This document shows positions 19,156 through 28,208 of a stretch of DNA of 28,208 nucleotides, in pieces. The translations under genes and the position numbers were made by a program. The stretch comes from Acanthaster planci (taxonomy: Eukaryota; Echinodermata; Asteroidea; Valvatida; Acanthasteridae), in NCBI RefSeq assembly GCF_001949145.1, contig NW_019091361.1, positions 2,374,579 to 2,402,786 on the forward strand, in the 5' to 3' direction. The notes below the pieces were generated by a model that worked only from the letters and a program-made list of their open reading frames with translations, did not search any database and had not been told where the DNA came from. The number at the start of each line of letters is the position of its first letter. Position 1 is the stretch's first letter.

Positions 19156-22100
19156 GTATTAATTTTGGAATTAGAAGGACAGTTGCGACAGTACTTGCTC
19201 ACTGCCATCAGTGACTAGATGGAGCGGAAAAAAGCTACGAACCAACGCCACAAGTCCGACGTCCGCCTAGCCCCACTACTCACTAGTGTGGCACGGATCA
19301 CTCCCGGTCTATCCTTAGCCACACATCCGAATACGCAATTTCGTGTCGGCGTATTGAACATTCCGGCGCTCCCACTTATCATCGTGGGCGCAATTTCTTT
19401 TGCAAACGAACATGATTCTTGACCTTTCCGCTTTCTAAAAAATATTTATTGAATGATTTCACTCACATTATTCAGGTATTTTCCAGTCTTTTTGCCTTTA
19501 TCCATTCAATCTAACGGGCTCGCTCTCTCAGTCGCCATCTTTAAAATAAGGTCGTTGAGCATTACGTCACTTGACCCCTCATCGTCTCGACGGCTGTTCC
19601 ATGTCAAGATACCTAAACTGCTGCCAAAGTTTTGGGAGAGCCCATTGGTACACTCTTAACCACATGTAGTATCCATCTTATCGCTCAGTCCATGTATTAC
19701 ATATGTCTTGACATGGAACAGTTTTTAGAAAGCGGAAAGGTCAAGAATCATGTTCGTGTGCAAAAGAAATTGCGCCCAGGATGATAAGTGGGTGCGCCGG
19801 AATGTTCAATACACTGACACAAAATTGCGTACACGGATGTGTGGGTAAGGATGGATCGGGAGTGAGAGTCCGTGCCACACTAGTGGGGCTAACGTCCGCC
19901 CTGCTCCCACTGCCGTTCGCTGGTTGATAACGTTGCGTGGGAGCGGACGCCGGACATCGGATCCCAGTTCTGGGAATTGTAAATTTGGGGACTGTTCCTA
20001 TAATAGGAGGGAGAGGTACATCTGACTGTGTCATCATGCACAAAATCTGTAGGCTTAATGTCAAAAAAGGGCAGGGTTTTTAGGGAAATTATGAGTCAAT
20101 ATGAGGGAAAAACTGTGTTATGACACATGCAGCATGGTGGACTCGAATTTGCATAGCAAGTTTATCAGTAAAAAAGTCACATTTTCTCACAATTTACAAT
20201 TTCATTTTCCAAAATATAGGGTCAGTGCAGTAAAGAGAGTATTGCCTTTGTTTTTGGGGGAAACTTAACAGTTTTGTAAGATTGAAATGACAAAACATTT
20301 GGCAGTAGCAAAAAGTTACGAATCAGAAGCGATTGATGTCCAGGAATTTGTATATTCACAAAGATCTTCAGGATTAATACTCCCGTGTTAGTAGGAATCT
20401 GTGAACTTTCATTGTCAACGAAATCTGTAATTATTGGAAAAGTTTAGGAAACTTGGAGCACAACCATAAAACAGTGCTGAAATAAAGAATCTGCTCCTGC
20501 TGATTTTCTGCTGGATTGTTCTGCCAATCTTTTTCCTATATGATCCAAGAAGTTGGTTTTAGCATATATTACTCAAACTAGTATTGGAAATTACCTAGTA
20601 CAACTGAAGAATGGTAGGCTGATTAGTATAATTATAATTGGCATGAATTGATAATATTATAAAGATTACAAATTACACTGGATGTTCTGTTTGCTTTTTG
20701 GTTTTTAGCCCTCAACATCAGATCTCAAGGTAATGCGAGATGTCTTCATGTACAGGGCTTACATTGCTGGGGTAAGAAACTTCCTTACTTTGTTGTCAAA
20801 AGTCTTTGGCCATTCAATCTGATCTGATTTTATTGTACTAACGGTGCATTTTTATGAACCTTTTTGTGTAGATAAAGCTTAGCTTTGTCCTCGTTTTTTT
20901 TGAGTTAACCCCCTCCCCATTCCTTTAAAATCCATGCAGAGGCTTTTGAAGAGTTTGAAGGGTTTAGAGACAAGCCACGTGTTCTTTTATCGAGGCTTAA
21001 TTTCTCTTGAAAATTACAGTACCCAAAAAAGTGCCTTGGGCTCCCTGAAGTGTAGAGGGATTACGATACTCTAGAAGGTTTCATGCAAAACAAGTAGCTA
21101 TGTGTCCTGTTTCATTGAAAGAAAAATGAAGGTGGATGGGTACATGTAGGTGGGCAAACTGATTTTCTATTCCAAATTTTCAGGCAAAAAGTATTAACTT
21201 GAGATAGTGGCCAGTTTTACTAGGCTCACCTGTAAACATTTTCAAGTGACAACTGTCAGATTTCAACTGTTTATGTTAAATGGTGGAAGAAGACGTGAAT
21301 GAAAAGTAGCAGGTTTCACAAAAGATCAAGCCATTTTTTAAGCTGGATGTTTTAAAAATTAATTATGTACATAAAATGCTTTAATATCCTGGATGTTACC
21401 TTACGTTTTTATACATTTTTAACACAAACAATACGTGCGATTTAAGGTTGGATCAGGTAATTGGAAACGTACTCATATATTTTTGCTTGGCCTAAAGTAC
21501 ATGTCTGTTCCAACATTCAGAACAGGATCATCTGTGTCATGTACTGTGTATTTGTGACATGCACCTGTGCCTGGGGTAGCATACCTGTATTTGTCCCATG
21601 GGAGGACAAAAATGTCACATAGAATCCCCTTTGTGACTTCTTCCTCTGTCTCCAACAGCGTAACTATGGCGTTGTGTTGGATGAGGTGAAATCTTCCTCG
21701 GCTCCTGAGCTGCAGGCAGTGAAGATGTTTGCTGACTACATGGCCTCGGCAAACAAAAGGTACTATTCAAATTTGAAATCTACTTTATCTATTTCAGAAA
21801 AGAGATGGAACAAAGGGAATTGCCTTTGGTTTGGAAACTCAGAGATTAGAGCAATGCTGTACTTCGAATGTCTAGTTTCTAATGTAAGTTTGAGAAGGCT
21901 TCTTTTTTTTCAAAATTCAAGAACATATGTAATGCAAAACTGCTACAAACTGCTTGCTGACTATAGTGACCTAAAATGCAAATCACAAAATGTAGAGGGC
22001 CTCATGTTTCGATCCTCGCATAATCTTGCTCAAGGCAACAAGTTTTTCAAAATTCTTCTGGAACTGTTTAGCTTTATTCACTTGATTCAAGAACATGCAT

Positions 22101-25100
22101 GCCCAAGTACAAATTTTTTCTAATGGCTGAAACAGTTATTTGGATTACTGTAGGGCTGAGTCAATTCAAATAATTTACTATTCGAATATTCAACCTTAAA
22201 TTTGATCAAATATATCCGAATATTCGGTCACACAGACCAGTAGATTGTTTATGAACAAACCATACGCATAATCAGTTACAATAACGCACACAGTACGCAC
22301 ATTATAATCAATATAATTGGTTAATTTTTGCTTGTACAGAGAAAAGATTCTTGCTGATCTCGACAAGAAGATGAGCTCTAGCTTGGACGTCAACAATGAC
22401 ACATTCCTTCTGATGGCAGCATCCATCTACTATCATGAAGAGGTGGGAAAGACTGCTTGACAGCATGTTGTAGGGTCAAAGGTCTGTCATGATTATCCAT
22501 TGGAGCACATTCATCTAATGGTCAAAGGAGTTTATTGCTAAAAGAGGTGGGAAAAGTGACCAACATGATGAGGAATTATATGCATGTTGGCCTTTGGGTG
22601 AAAGTTCTAATTCAGTTTGACAGAAAGTTCTGCTTGCCCGGCTGTTTGCTCGGGAAAATCATCAACTTGAAAGAATTGCAGTGAAGCAGGAGTCCCTCGC
22701 ACTTTTTTTCCCCAGAACTTTGATGCTGCCTTGAGGTGCCTCCACCAGTCTGAGTCTCTTGAATGGTGAGTTTGTCACTCTTTAGGATGCCAGTCTATAA
22801 AATGTCAGCGTCTCAAATTGAGTACACATTCCGTCTCTTTTGGAAGCCACACTGTGACTGTAGTTATTGTCAACAAAGGAAGCATTTGTCGGAGCTTAGC
22901 TGTGCCCACTTCAGACAGGCTAGTTCATTTGCTTGTTCCAGTAAACTTTCAAAACCAGAAGTTCCTCATTAAGCTAGAGCCAAGAGTAGCGCTGAAGGAG
23001 TTGCAGCATTACATGTATATCCAGCTTCTTATCAGTGCTGTCCAAATGACTGATCTTTTGAAACAAGCAAAAGTTGCACATTGAGGAATCGAGAGTGATA
23101 TTCAAAATGATTGTAACTTGCCACCAACAAACGGGTTCCTCCCCCCTCCATATTCCAGCCTAGCCCTGACCATTCAGACCTGCCTCAGGATAGATAGAGT
23201 TGACCTCGCCAAGAAGGAACTCAAGAAGATGCAGGAGAAGGATGACGATGCCACACTGACGCAGATGGCCCAGGCATGGTTCAACCTGGCTGTGGTGAGT
23301 GTGTTGGTTCAACGTTAGCCATTGCAATTGAATTAAGGTGCTCGGGATACTGGTGTAAAAGTGGCTTGTGAGTGAGTACCAAAATACCTATTACCTTTGA
23401 CATGAAATTGACAGGACAGTAAGTTCTTGAGGTTGTTATGACAGATTATGGGACAATGTTCATGATTCTTTACCCTTGTCAAATCTCGGCTGTGTCTGAG
23501 ATTTATGTCTTTGTTTCAACTTCCACAATCGGCTCTACTGCTGTAATGAGATCAAAGTATTCAGATTGGCCTCTCATCAGCGAGTTTGTGTAGCAGAAAA
23601 TGACGTCCAGTTTGGCCTGAAGATTTAACCTTTAGGCGATCAAATTAGTGCAGTTTAAGCATGAAACCAAAGAAAAGAGATGAAGTGGAATCTGTGTTCT
23701 TTGATACCCTTTCAAGGGAGGTGAGAAGCTTCAAGATGCATTCTACATCTTCCAAGAGCTTGCCGATAAAAATGCCAGTACGCCACTTCTCCTGAACGGC
23801 CAGGCAACTGCATACCTGCAGCAGGGCAAGATAGAAGACGCAGAAAGTATACTGCAGGAAGCTTTAGAAAAGGTGAGTGAATGCTACCCGCAGTGCAGCC
23901 GTTAGCCCTCAACCCAACCCCCCCTCCCTTGCAGTGGTAGGGCTAGAAGTCAGGCGTGTCAGAGAAGCCAGCAACAGTGGTCAAAATTTGGAAACTTGCC
24001 ACAAGATTCAAGAGATCAGCTGTCTCGTGGCCAGATGGACTCGGAGTCTGAGGATGTCCACCACCACTGGATCCAAGTGTTTGACCGAGCTCCCGTTGTC
24101 TTACATGTTTATGCTGATGCCATTGACTGGCCAATAGTAGAGGTTATTCACATGTCATAACATGACGGGCAAAAGCATTTCAAGAAGTGTACCATGTCCA
24201 TGGAGGTGCGGGCATTTTTTAATCTGGGTATTTCTGTTAGCAATCTCATGTATACCAGAATGTTGAGAGACTTAGAAGGCGTGTGCACTTTAAATTGAAC
24301 ACTGACCGTCAAAAATCATTTGAGTGAAAATCCTCTATACAAGGTTGCGCATAGTAGTTCTACATCTTGTTCTCTTCGTCCGGGTTGGAGTCGTAATACA
24401 CCTAGATAACATTGTCTGTGTCTGGTGATGCTTTTAACCTCTCATCCCTTTCAAAACGGAGGTAGCCAATAAAAGCTTTGCACAAATTGCTTTTGGACCA
24501 GTAAATTGTGCAAGATTTAAAGGCCTTCGAAAGTAATGATATTGTGGGAATAAACCAGATGAACGCAAAAATTTCTGGAGCCTTTCCTCAAGAGAATTCT
24601 TAGGTGAAATTGAGAACGCCCCGCTGCATTAGATGGAAAGCCTAAAAATTGTAATAACGGTCTGTACAAGTGTAAAGTGGTGACTGCCACTCCCAATGGA
24701 ATTTTGTTATTATCCTTACACCTGTTGCAACAGTTTTACTTCCGAAAGGCTGCCAGGCTCTTTAGCTGTAATATCTACTCACCTAGCATGGAAACAATTC
24801 TGAATGTCTTTTATTTGGACACTTTCATCCTTGTAGGATAGCAACAACCCAGAAAGTCTTATCAACATGATTGTCCTGTCCCAACATCTTGGCAAGGCGC
24901 CAGAGGTAAGCCATTACCTAGTCCAGCTCTGTGTCCAGGCCAAAAACATGAGTATTCCAGTTAAAAACCCTCACTCCCTAGGGGGTTCCCCAGGCCTTTG
25001 CTGCTAAATCCAACCAAGTTCAACGGTGACTCATTTTAGTTTCCTGCTCCATCCAGCGGAGTGCAACCTTGGGAGTTGCTGGGGAATTAAACAAAACAAA

Positions 25101-28100
25101 ATACTTACCTGCTCAATCCAACAGGATCCAACAGAATCCAACCGTGTCGCACAGTGCAGTTGCCGGCTGAACCCAACAGGATGTAACTGCCCATGTTATT
25201 AGTTATCTGCTGAGTCCAACAGAGTCCAACTTGGCAGGACTTTGTTGTTTACTGAGTCTAATAGACATCAACTGTCTCACACGTGTCTGTTACTGTTTCT
25301 ATTCTATATCTTTTTTGTTTCTTTCTTTTACTTTATCTTTTCTTTTTTGTGTTTTTATTTTTGTCTTTATCTTTTCTTTGTCTTTTTCTTTTCTTGGTTT
25401 TGTTTGTTGATAATCCCCAGCATTGTGTACCAGTAATCAAAACAAGGCACAACAGGGAATCCAACGGGGTCCACCTGCATGCATGTTCCCATTCAGTTGC
25501 CTGCTGAATCCCACCAGATCCAACTGTGTACACATTCTGTTACCTGCTGAATCCAACTGGATCTAACATGAAAATGTACAAGCCTTTACTGCTGAATCCA
25601 ACAGGCTCCATCGGCAGTGTGGAATGGTTGGAACCTGTTGGATTCAGCAGGGTTAGGGATAAATTATCAAGCTAAAATCTTCTGCCCATTTATTTCACAA
25701 GTTCAACCAGACAGCATATAATGTTTTGTACACTAACAAGAAGGTGAACTGTCTGTGGAGGCAAAGTGTGTTGAGCTTGAACTCCTGGACCCTAGAGTCA
25801 GTACTGTAGTAGAGTACTTTTCCATGAGTACAAGTACTTTCCCATGAGTACAAGTACTTTTCCATGAGTACAAGTACTTTTCCATGAGTACAAGTACTTT
25901 TCCATGAGTTCAAATACTTTTCCGTGAGTACGAGTATGAGTACATTGGTTTGAGTAGGAGGAATTTTTTCTTGAGAGTTTGAGTATATTTTCATGAGTAT
26001 GAGTATAGAGAAGAAGTACTCTAAGTACATGAGTACAAGTTCTACAAGCAGAAAATAAGCGAGTTATTGTGATGGTAGCACACAGGCAAGTAGAATGAAC
26101 AATGTGCGAACTGTTTTGGCTAATGGCCACATTTTTAATTCATCGTATGTGCATTAGTACTGTAAGCAGAACACATGGGTGTTAGGAAGTTTTGTTTTTA
26201 CTTGACAGGGCTATCAGGTTATGACCTCATTGTTGATACCATGAAATCCCCGGATGTGGCTTTTCTTTATGTTAGTTATGGAGCTAAATCAACTGGATGC
26301 TGCCTTCACTGAAAGCCCTGACTAGGTGCTCGAGTATAGGTACTTTTCCACTTTGGTACGAGTACAAGGAAACTTCTTGAGAGTACGAGTACATTTTCAT
26401 GAGTACGAGTACAGTAAAAAGTACTCGTGCACGAGTACTACAACACTACCTAGGATATTGCAAAATATAAAGTTTGGTTTAGAATTATGGTGCAAATATT
26501 GTTCAAATGACCCTGTCAAGTCAGTGTAAGTGGCATTTGTTTGCATGTAACAGAAGTTGGCTGCTGTGTTGCCTGCCTTTTTTTGAAAGTTGAAATTTTT
26601 GGCCGAAATAATATGTAACGGCAACGGCAAAGAGTGAAGTGCGTTTACACTTCTTGTGTTGACGTACACGGTTCACCTGTGCATATTGGAAAACACATAC
26701 CAGGGAAGATGGAATTGTGCCCAGCAACAAAAGCCAAGGCGACCAGCTCCAAGGCGTGGGGTGGGGATTAGTCAAGAAGTGAGAGTTCTTATCTTGTTAG
26801 CTCAGGTGTAGTCTTATCACGATGAGGCTCCTTGCATGCAAGATGTGCTCCTGGTTGACAGTGATGTGTGGCATGGTGCGGTCTTTAGGGGTACTTAGGC
26901 ACGGAATCTGTGTGCCTTTCATGCTGGTAAATCAACCTTTTTTTTTTTTTTATCTTGCTAACCGCCAGCATCTCCATGATGATTGATCAGATTTCACTGC
27001 ACTTTAGTCTTGGGTAGGAGGACGTTAGCATTCAAGGGATGATGTGATCAATGAAATATGTGGCACATTAGGCTTGGGCACAATTTTGAAATGGTGAATG
27101 CTGCAAAAGTTGCTTAACTTGTAGCCAATGAATTCTGACCGTTGCTAATATGATACTTGAAGCAAATTGGATGTCATAAAACCTTCACGGCCAGATTCCT
27201 CAAAATGAGTCTGAAGCCATTTTTTCTTAGTGATCTGGTTGTTGTTTTCATCAAGAACACCAAAGTGGACTCTTTGTTTGGATGCATCACTCAAGTTAGC
27301 ATCCTCATAAAAACGGACGTTATGTGGTTGAAAAATTGTCGAGGTCTCCTATATGTTAACTTTGTAAAGGATTCTTTCAAAGGCCTTTAATTCAAAAGTA
27401 TCCCTGGCAACTAGATGTTCATTTACATTTTATGATCCAACTTTTGTGATTGAGCTGCGTGTGTGCAAATGCCATGACATTGCAAGTTTGCCATTAGCAG
27501 CAAATGCAGTTTTTATTTGCCATTTAACGTGTCTCAAGTGTATCTACTCTTGGTTGATATTTATCATTGCACAATGCACAGTTTTTTTTAACTCCTGCAG
27601 TTTTGTCATGCGCTGAACGTTTTCAGTCTCTCTGTGCTCTTTACTTGCCCAGGTCAGCAACAGATATATCTCCCAATTGAAGGATTCCCATGCGAGTCAC
27701 CCATTCCTTAAGGATTACCTTGCTAAGGTTAGTTTCCCATAGTTCCTCCTTACTCTCCTTAGAATATTTAAATCTGATCATGTAATTCAAGAAGTATTCA
27801 AGAAGAAAAGTGAAAAGCCCCATTTTGGGAGCAAGAGGGTTTTTTTTTACCAAGTAACAATTTCCCTGGGCTGAGACAAAGCATGCTTCTGCATGCATTA
27901 ACATGTCTGGAGCAGAGTTTGCACAAGTCAGTTACAGATCTGCCCCCCCCCCTGCCTCTTCCCTTCAGCAAATGGCTACTGTTAAAATCCCAGTAAAGTT
28001 AGACCCAGATAATAATGAAATACTGTAATGTCCAAGTTTATTCTTTCTGTGTTAAGAATACTGAAAAAAAAAGCATCCAAGATCCTTCTCTTTTCCAGGA

Positions 28101-28208
28101 GGCCTATCCCAGAGCCCCCTTCCCAGCAGGCATAATTCAGAGCCCCCCTCCCAGCAGGCATAATTCAAAGCCCCCTTCCCAGCAGGCATAACTCAGAGCC
28201 CCCTTCCC
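19057..28208 (+). CDS. COPE: Coatomer subunit epsilon (COPI), 3' end outside window
   Basis: Epsilon-COP is the tetratricopeptide-like solenoid subunit that pairs with alpha-COP in the coat of Golgi-to-ER vesicles. Exons: 19057-19155, 20709-20771, 21659-21759, 22340-22442, 22716-22765, 23159-23294, 23717-23872, 24837-24905, 27653-27727. All junctions are GT-AG and the phases sum to exactly 284 codons. Diagnostic segments are [108 protein letters not shown] and [11 protein letters not shown]. These follow vertebrate COPE from end to end with almost no length difference. Vertebrate COPE is about 308 residues, so one short terminal exon of about 15 residues lies beyond 28208. No frameshift or missing segment is seen. 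The identification is secure. Confidence 0.96.
19156..20708 (+). other. COPE: COPE intron 1
   Basis: A 1.55-kb intron. Its first half is the inverted repeat described separately; the remainder is AT-rich with no coding signal. Short open frames in the two arms are the same peptide read in opposite directions. Confidence 0.9.
19241..19970. repeat. Large imperfect inverted repeat in COPE intron 1
   Basis: The left arm (about 19241-19441) reappears reverse-complemented at about 19722-19970. The best-matching core is roughly 160 bases with scattered substitutions, from CACTAGTGTGGCACGGA through GACCTTTCCGCTTTCTAAAA. The 280-base spacer contains a further perfect 16-base inverted pair (19594-19609 with 19706-19721) that abuts the right arm. 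It resembles a foldback or long-TIR non-autonomous transposon. I could not find a clear target duplication. Confidence 0.75.
20709..20771 (+). CDS. COPE: COPE exon 2
   Basis: A 63-base exon, [21 protein letters not shown], after GGTTTTTAG and before donor GGG|GTAAGA. It supplies the 'DVFxYRAY' helix of the first repeat. Phase is 0 at both ends. Confidence 0.92.
21659..21759 (+). CDS. COPE: COPE exon 3
   Basis: It reads [20 protein letters not shown], then [13 protein letters not shown], ending AG|GTACTA in phase 2. The acceptor is CTCCAACAG. The frame stays open for another 360 bases into the intron, but that extension has no family match and is intronic. Confidence 0.94.
22147..22230. repeat. 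AT-rich ATTCGAATATTC patch, possible transposon remnant
   Basis: In COPE intron 3, GTAGGGCTGAGTCAATTC is followed by two pairs of TATTCGAATATTC/CCGAATATTCGG-like palindromic motifs. The opening resembles hAT-type ends, but no matching inverted end was found nearby. Identity is uncertain. Confidence 0.25.
22340..22442 (+). CDS. COPE: COPE exon 4
   Basis: After TTGTACAG it completes Arg and reads [20 protein letters not shown], then [14 protein letters not shown], with donor GAG|GTGGGA. '[10 protein letters not shown]' is a hallmark of epsilon-COP. Confidence 0.94.
22716..22765 (+). CDS. COPE: COPE exon 5 (50 bases)
   Basis: After TTTTTTTCCCCAG it reads [16 protein letters not shown] and ends TG|GTGAGT in phase 2, so the next base makes Cys. 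It matches the family 'DAALRxLHQxxSLEC' helix. Confidence 0.93.
23159..23294 (+). CDS. COPE: COPE exon 6
   Basis: After ATATTCCAG it completes Cys and reads [20 protein letters not shown], then [20 protein letters not shown] and FNLAV, with donor GTG|GTGAGT. This is the central repeat of the solenoid. Confidence 0.95.
23717..23872 (+). CDS. COPE: COPE exon 7
   Basis: After CCTTTCAAG it reads [20 protein letters not shown], then [20 protein letters not shown] and [12 protein letters not shown], with donor AAG|GTGAGT. It covers two TPR-like helical hairpins and is the best-conserved part of the gene. Confidence 0.95.
24837..24905 (+). CDS. COPE: COPE exon 8
   Basis: After TCCTTGTAG it reads [23 protein letters not shown], with donor GAG|GTAAGC. 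'[13 protein letters not shown]' is the usual family sequence here. Confidence 0.95.
25001..25650. repeat. Degenerate CTGCTGAATCCAAC repeat block in COPE intron 8
   Basis: About ten diverged copies of a unit around CTGCTGAATCCAACAGGATC recur roughly every 41-64 bases (near 25001, 25044, 25108, 25164, 25207, 25251, 25501, 25543, 25589). They are interrupted by a T-rich pyrimidine tract at about 25300-25405. The last copy (25589-25605) forms a perfect 17-base inverted pair with 25634-25650 across a 28-base loop. It is non-coding. Confidence 0.7.
25799..26448. mobile_element. 650-bp hAT-like non-autonomous element with internal 20-bp satellite
   Basis: The ends are inverted: CAGTACTGTAGTA on the left and TAGTGTTGTAGTACTCG on the opposite strand at the right. 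Outside them lie CCTAGAGT (25791-25798) and CCTAGGAT (26449-26456), 6 of 8 identical, as expected for an aged 8-base hAT target duplication. The interior holds tandem 20-base units and variants of GAGTACGAGTA, and a perfect 20-base palindrome near the right end (26420-26439). No transposase frame is present. The hAT assignment rests on end sequence and flank length. Confidence 0.6.
25811..25930. repeat. Six tandem copies of a 20-bp satellite unit
   Basis: The unit CAAGTACTTTTCCATGAGTA repeats with an exact 20-base period; the central copies are identical or differ at one base. Degenerate copies continue to about 26030 and reappear at 26330-26420. It lies inside the hAT-like element. Confidence 0.92.
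27653..27727 (+). CDS. COPE: COPE exon 9
   Basis: After TTGCCCAG it reads [25 protein letters not shown], with donor AAG|GTTAGT in phase 0. It lies after a 2.7-kb intron full of repeats. The remaining 'E-x-D-F-D-R'-type C-terminus is not found before 28208. Confidence 0.94.
28111..28208. repeat. 28-bp minisatellite running off the right edge
   Basis: About 3.5 copies of a 28-base unit starting AGAGCCCCCTTCCCAGCAGG and ending CATAATTC, with 1-2 differences per copy, at 28111, 28139, 28167 and 28195. It follows TTTTCCAG at 28098, which looks like an acceptor, but the downstream sequence does not encode the COPE C-terminus. Confidence 0.92.

Larger units (their letters stand above)
24906..27652 (+). 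other. COPE: COPE intron 8, repeat-rich
   Basis: At 2.75 kb this is the longest intron seen in COPE. It carries the CTGCTGAATCCAAC block and the hAT-like element. From 26457 to 27652 the sequence is unremarkable apart from a T13 run near 26940. No hidden exon was recognised; the protein joins directly from exon 8 to exon 9. Confidence 0.88.

Noticed and set aside
21760-22123. Open extension of COPE exon 3
   Set aside because: The family sequence stops at the donor and resumes at 22340 in matching phase; the extension is intron.
22763-23084. Overlapping plus-strand frames in COPE intron 5
   Set aside because: Exons 5 and 6 join across this interval to give the expected LEC-LAL sequence; the frames have no homology.
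23877-24137. Plus- and minus-strand frames in COPE intron 7
   Set aside because: They start at non-ATG codons and have no family match; COPE continues directly from exon 7 to exon 8.
25242-25507. Plus-strand frames rich in Phe and Leu
   Set aside because: They come from the T-rich tract inside the repeat block, not from a membrane protein.
1-28208. CRISPR array, defence island or prokaryotic operon
   Set aside because: The genes are intron-rich animal genes; the tandem repeats lack spacer structure and no bacterial proteins occur.

Overview
The window is nuclear DNA from an animal. Every gene is split by GT-AG introns, coding exons are GC-richer than the AT-rich introns, and the proteins match animal families closely. 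The frequent palindromic octamer-like motif TACATGTA/ACATGTAC and the repeat types suggest a marine invertebrate, possibly a non-vertebrate deuterostome such as an echinoderm, hemichordate or amphioxus. I cannot fix the species. No bacterial, plasmid, phage or CRISPR content is present.

Two genes lie head to head. On the minus strand (about 14.2 kb down to 2.2 kb) is a complete coding set of 17 exons for a tubulin polyglutamylase of the TTLL6/TTLL13 group, about 1210 residues. It has a charged N-terminus ending in a poly-lysine run, a TTL catalytic domain, a basic microtubule-binding region and a long low-complexity C-terminus unlike the shorter vertebrate proteins. All splice phases agree except in exon 3 (12937-13054), which is one base short and therefore frameshifted. 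A possible extra upstream exon near 18474-18501 would extend the frame in phase.

On the plus strand, from 19057 past the right edge, is COPE, the epsilon subunit of the COPI coatomer. Nine exons encode residues 1-284, and only about the last 15 residues lie outside the window. If the upstream TTLL exon is real, the two genes share a promoter region of roughly 0.5 kb (about 18502-19056). The genes do not act in one pathway: one modifies ciliary or axonemal tubulin, the other is Golgi trafficking machinery.

The introns hold the remaining structure. There are two small TA-flanked terminal-inverted-repeat elements in TTLL introns (6630-6770, well supported; 10310-10488, weaker), a probable non-LTR retrotransposon 3' end (10580-10640), and a large imperfect inverted repeat in COPE intron 1 (19241-19970). 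COPE intron 8 holds a degenerate CTGCTGAATCCAAC repeat block (25001-25650) and a 650-bp hAT-like non-autonomous element carrying a 20-bp satellite and near-matching 8-bp flanks (25799-26448). The last visible intron runs into a 28-bp minisatellite that continues off the edge. The leftmost 1.7 kb is essentially gene-free apart from one doubtful minus-strand exon fragment. I found no evidence of an unknown multi-gene system; the points most worth checking are the frameshifted exon, the hAT-like satellite element and the inverted repeat.
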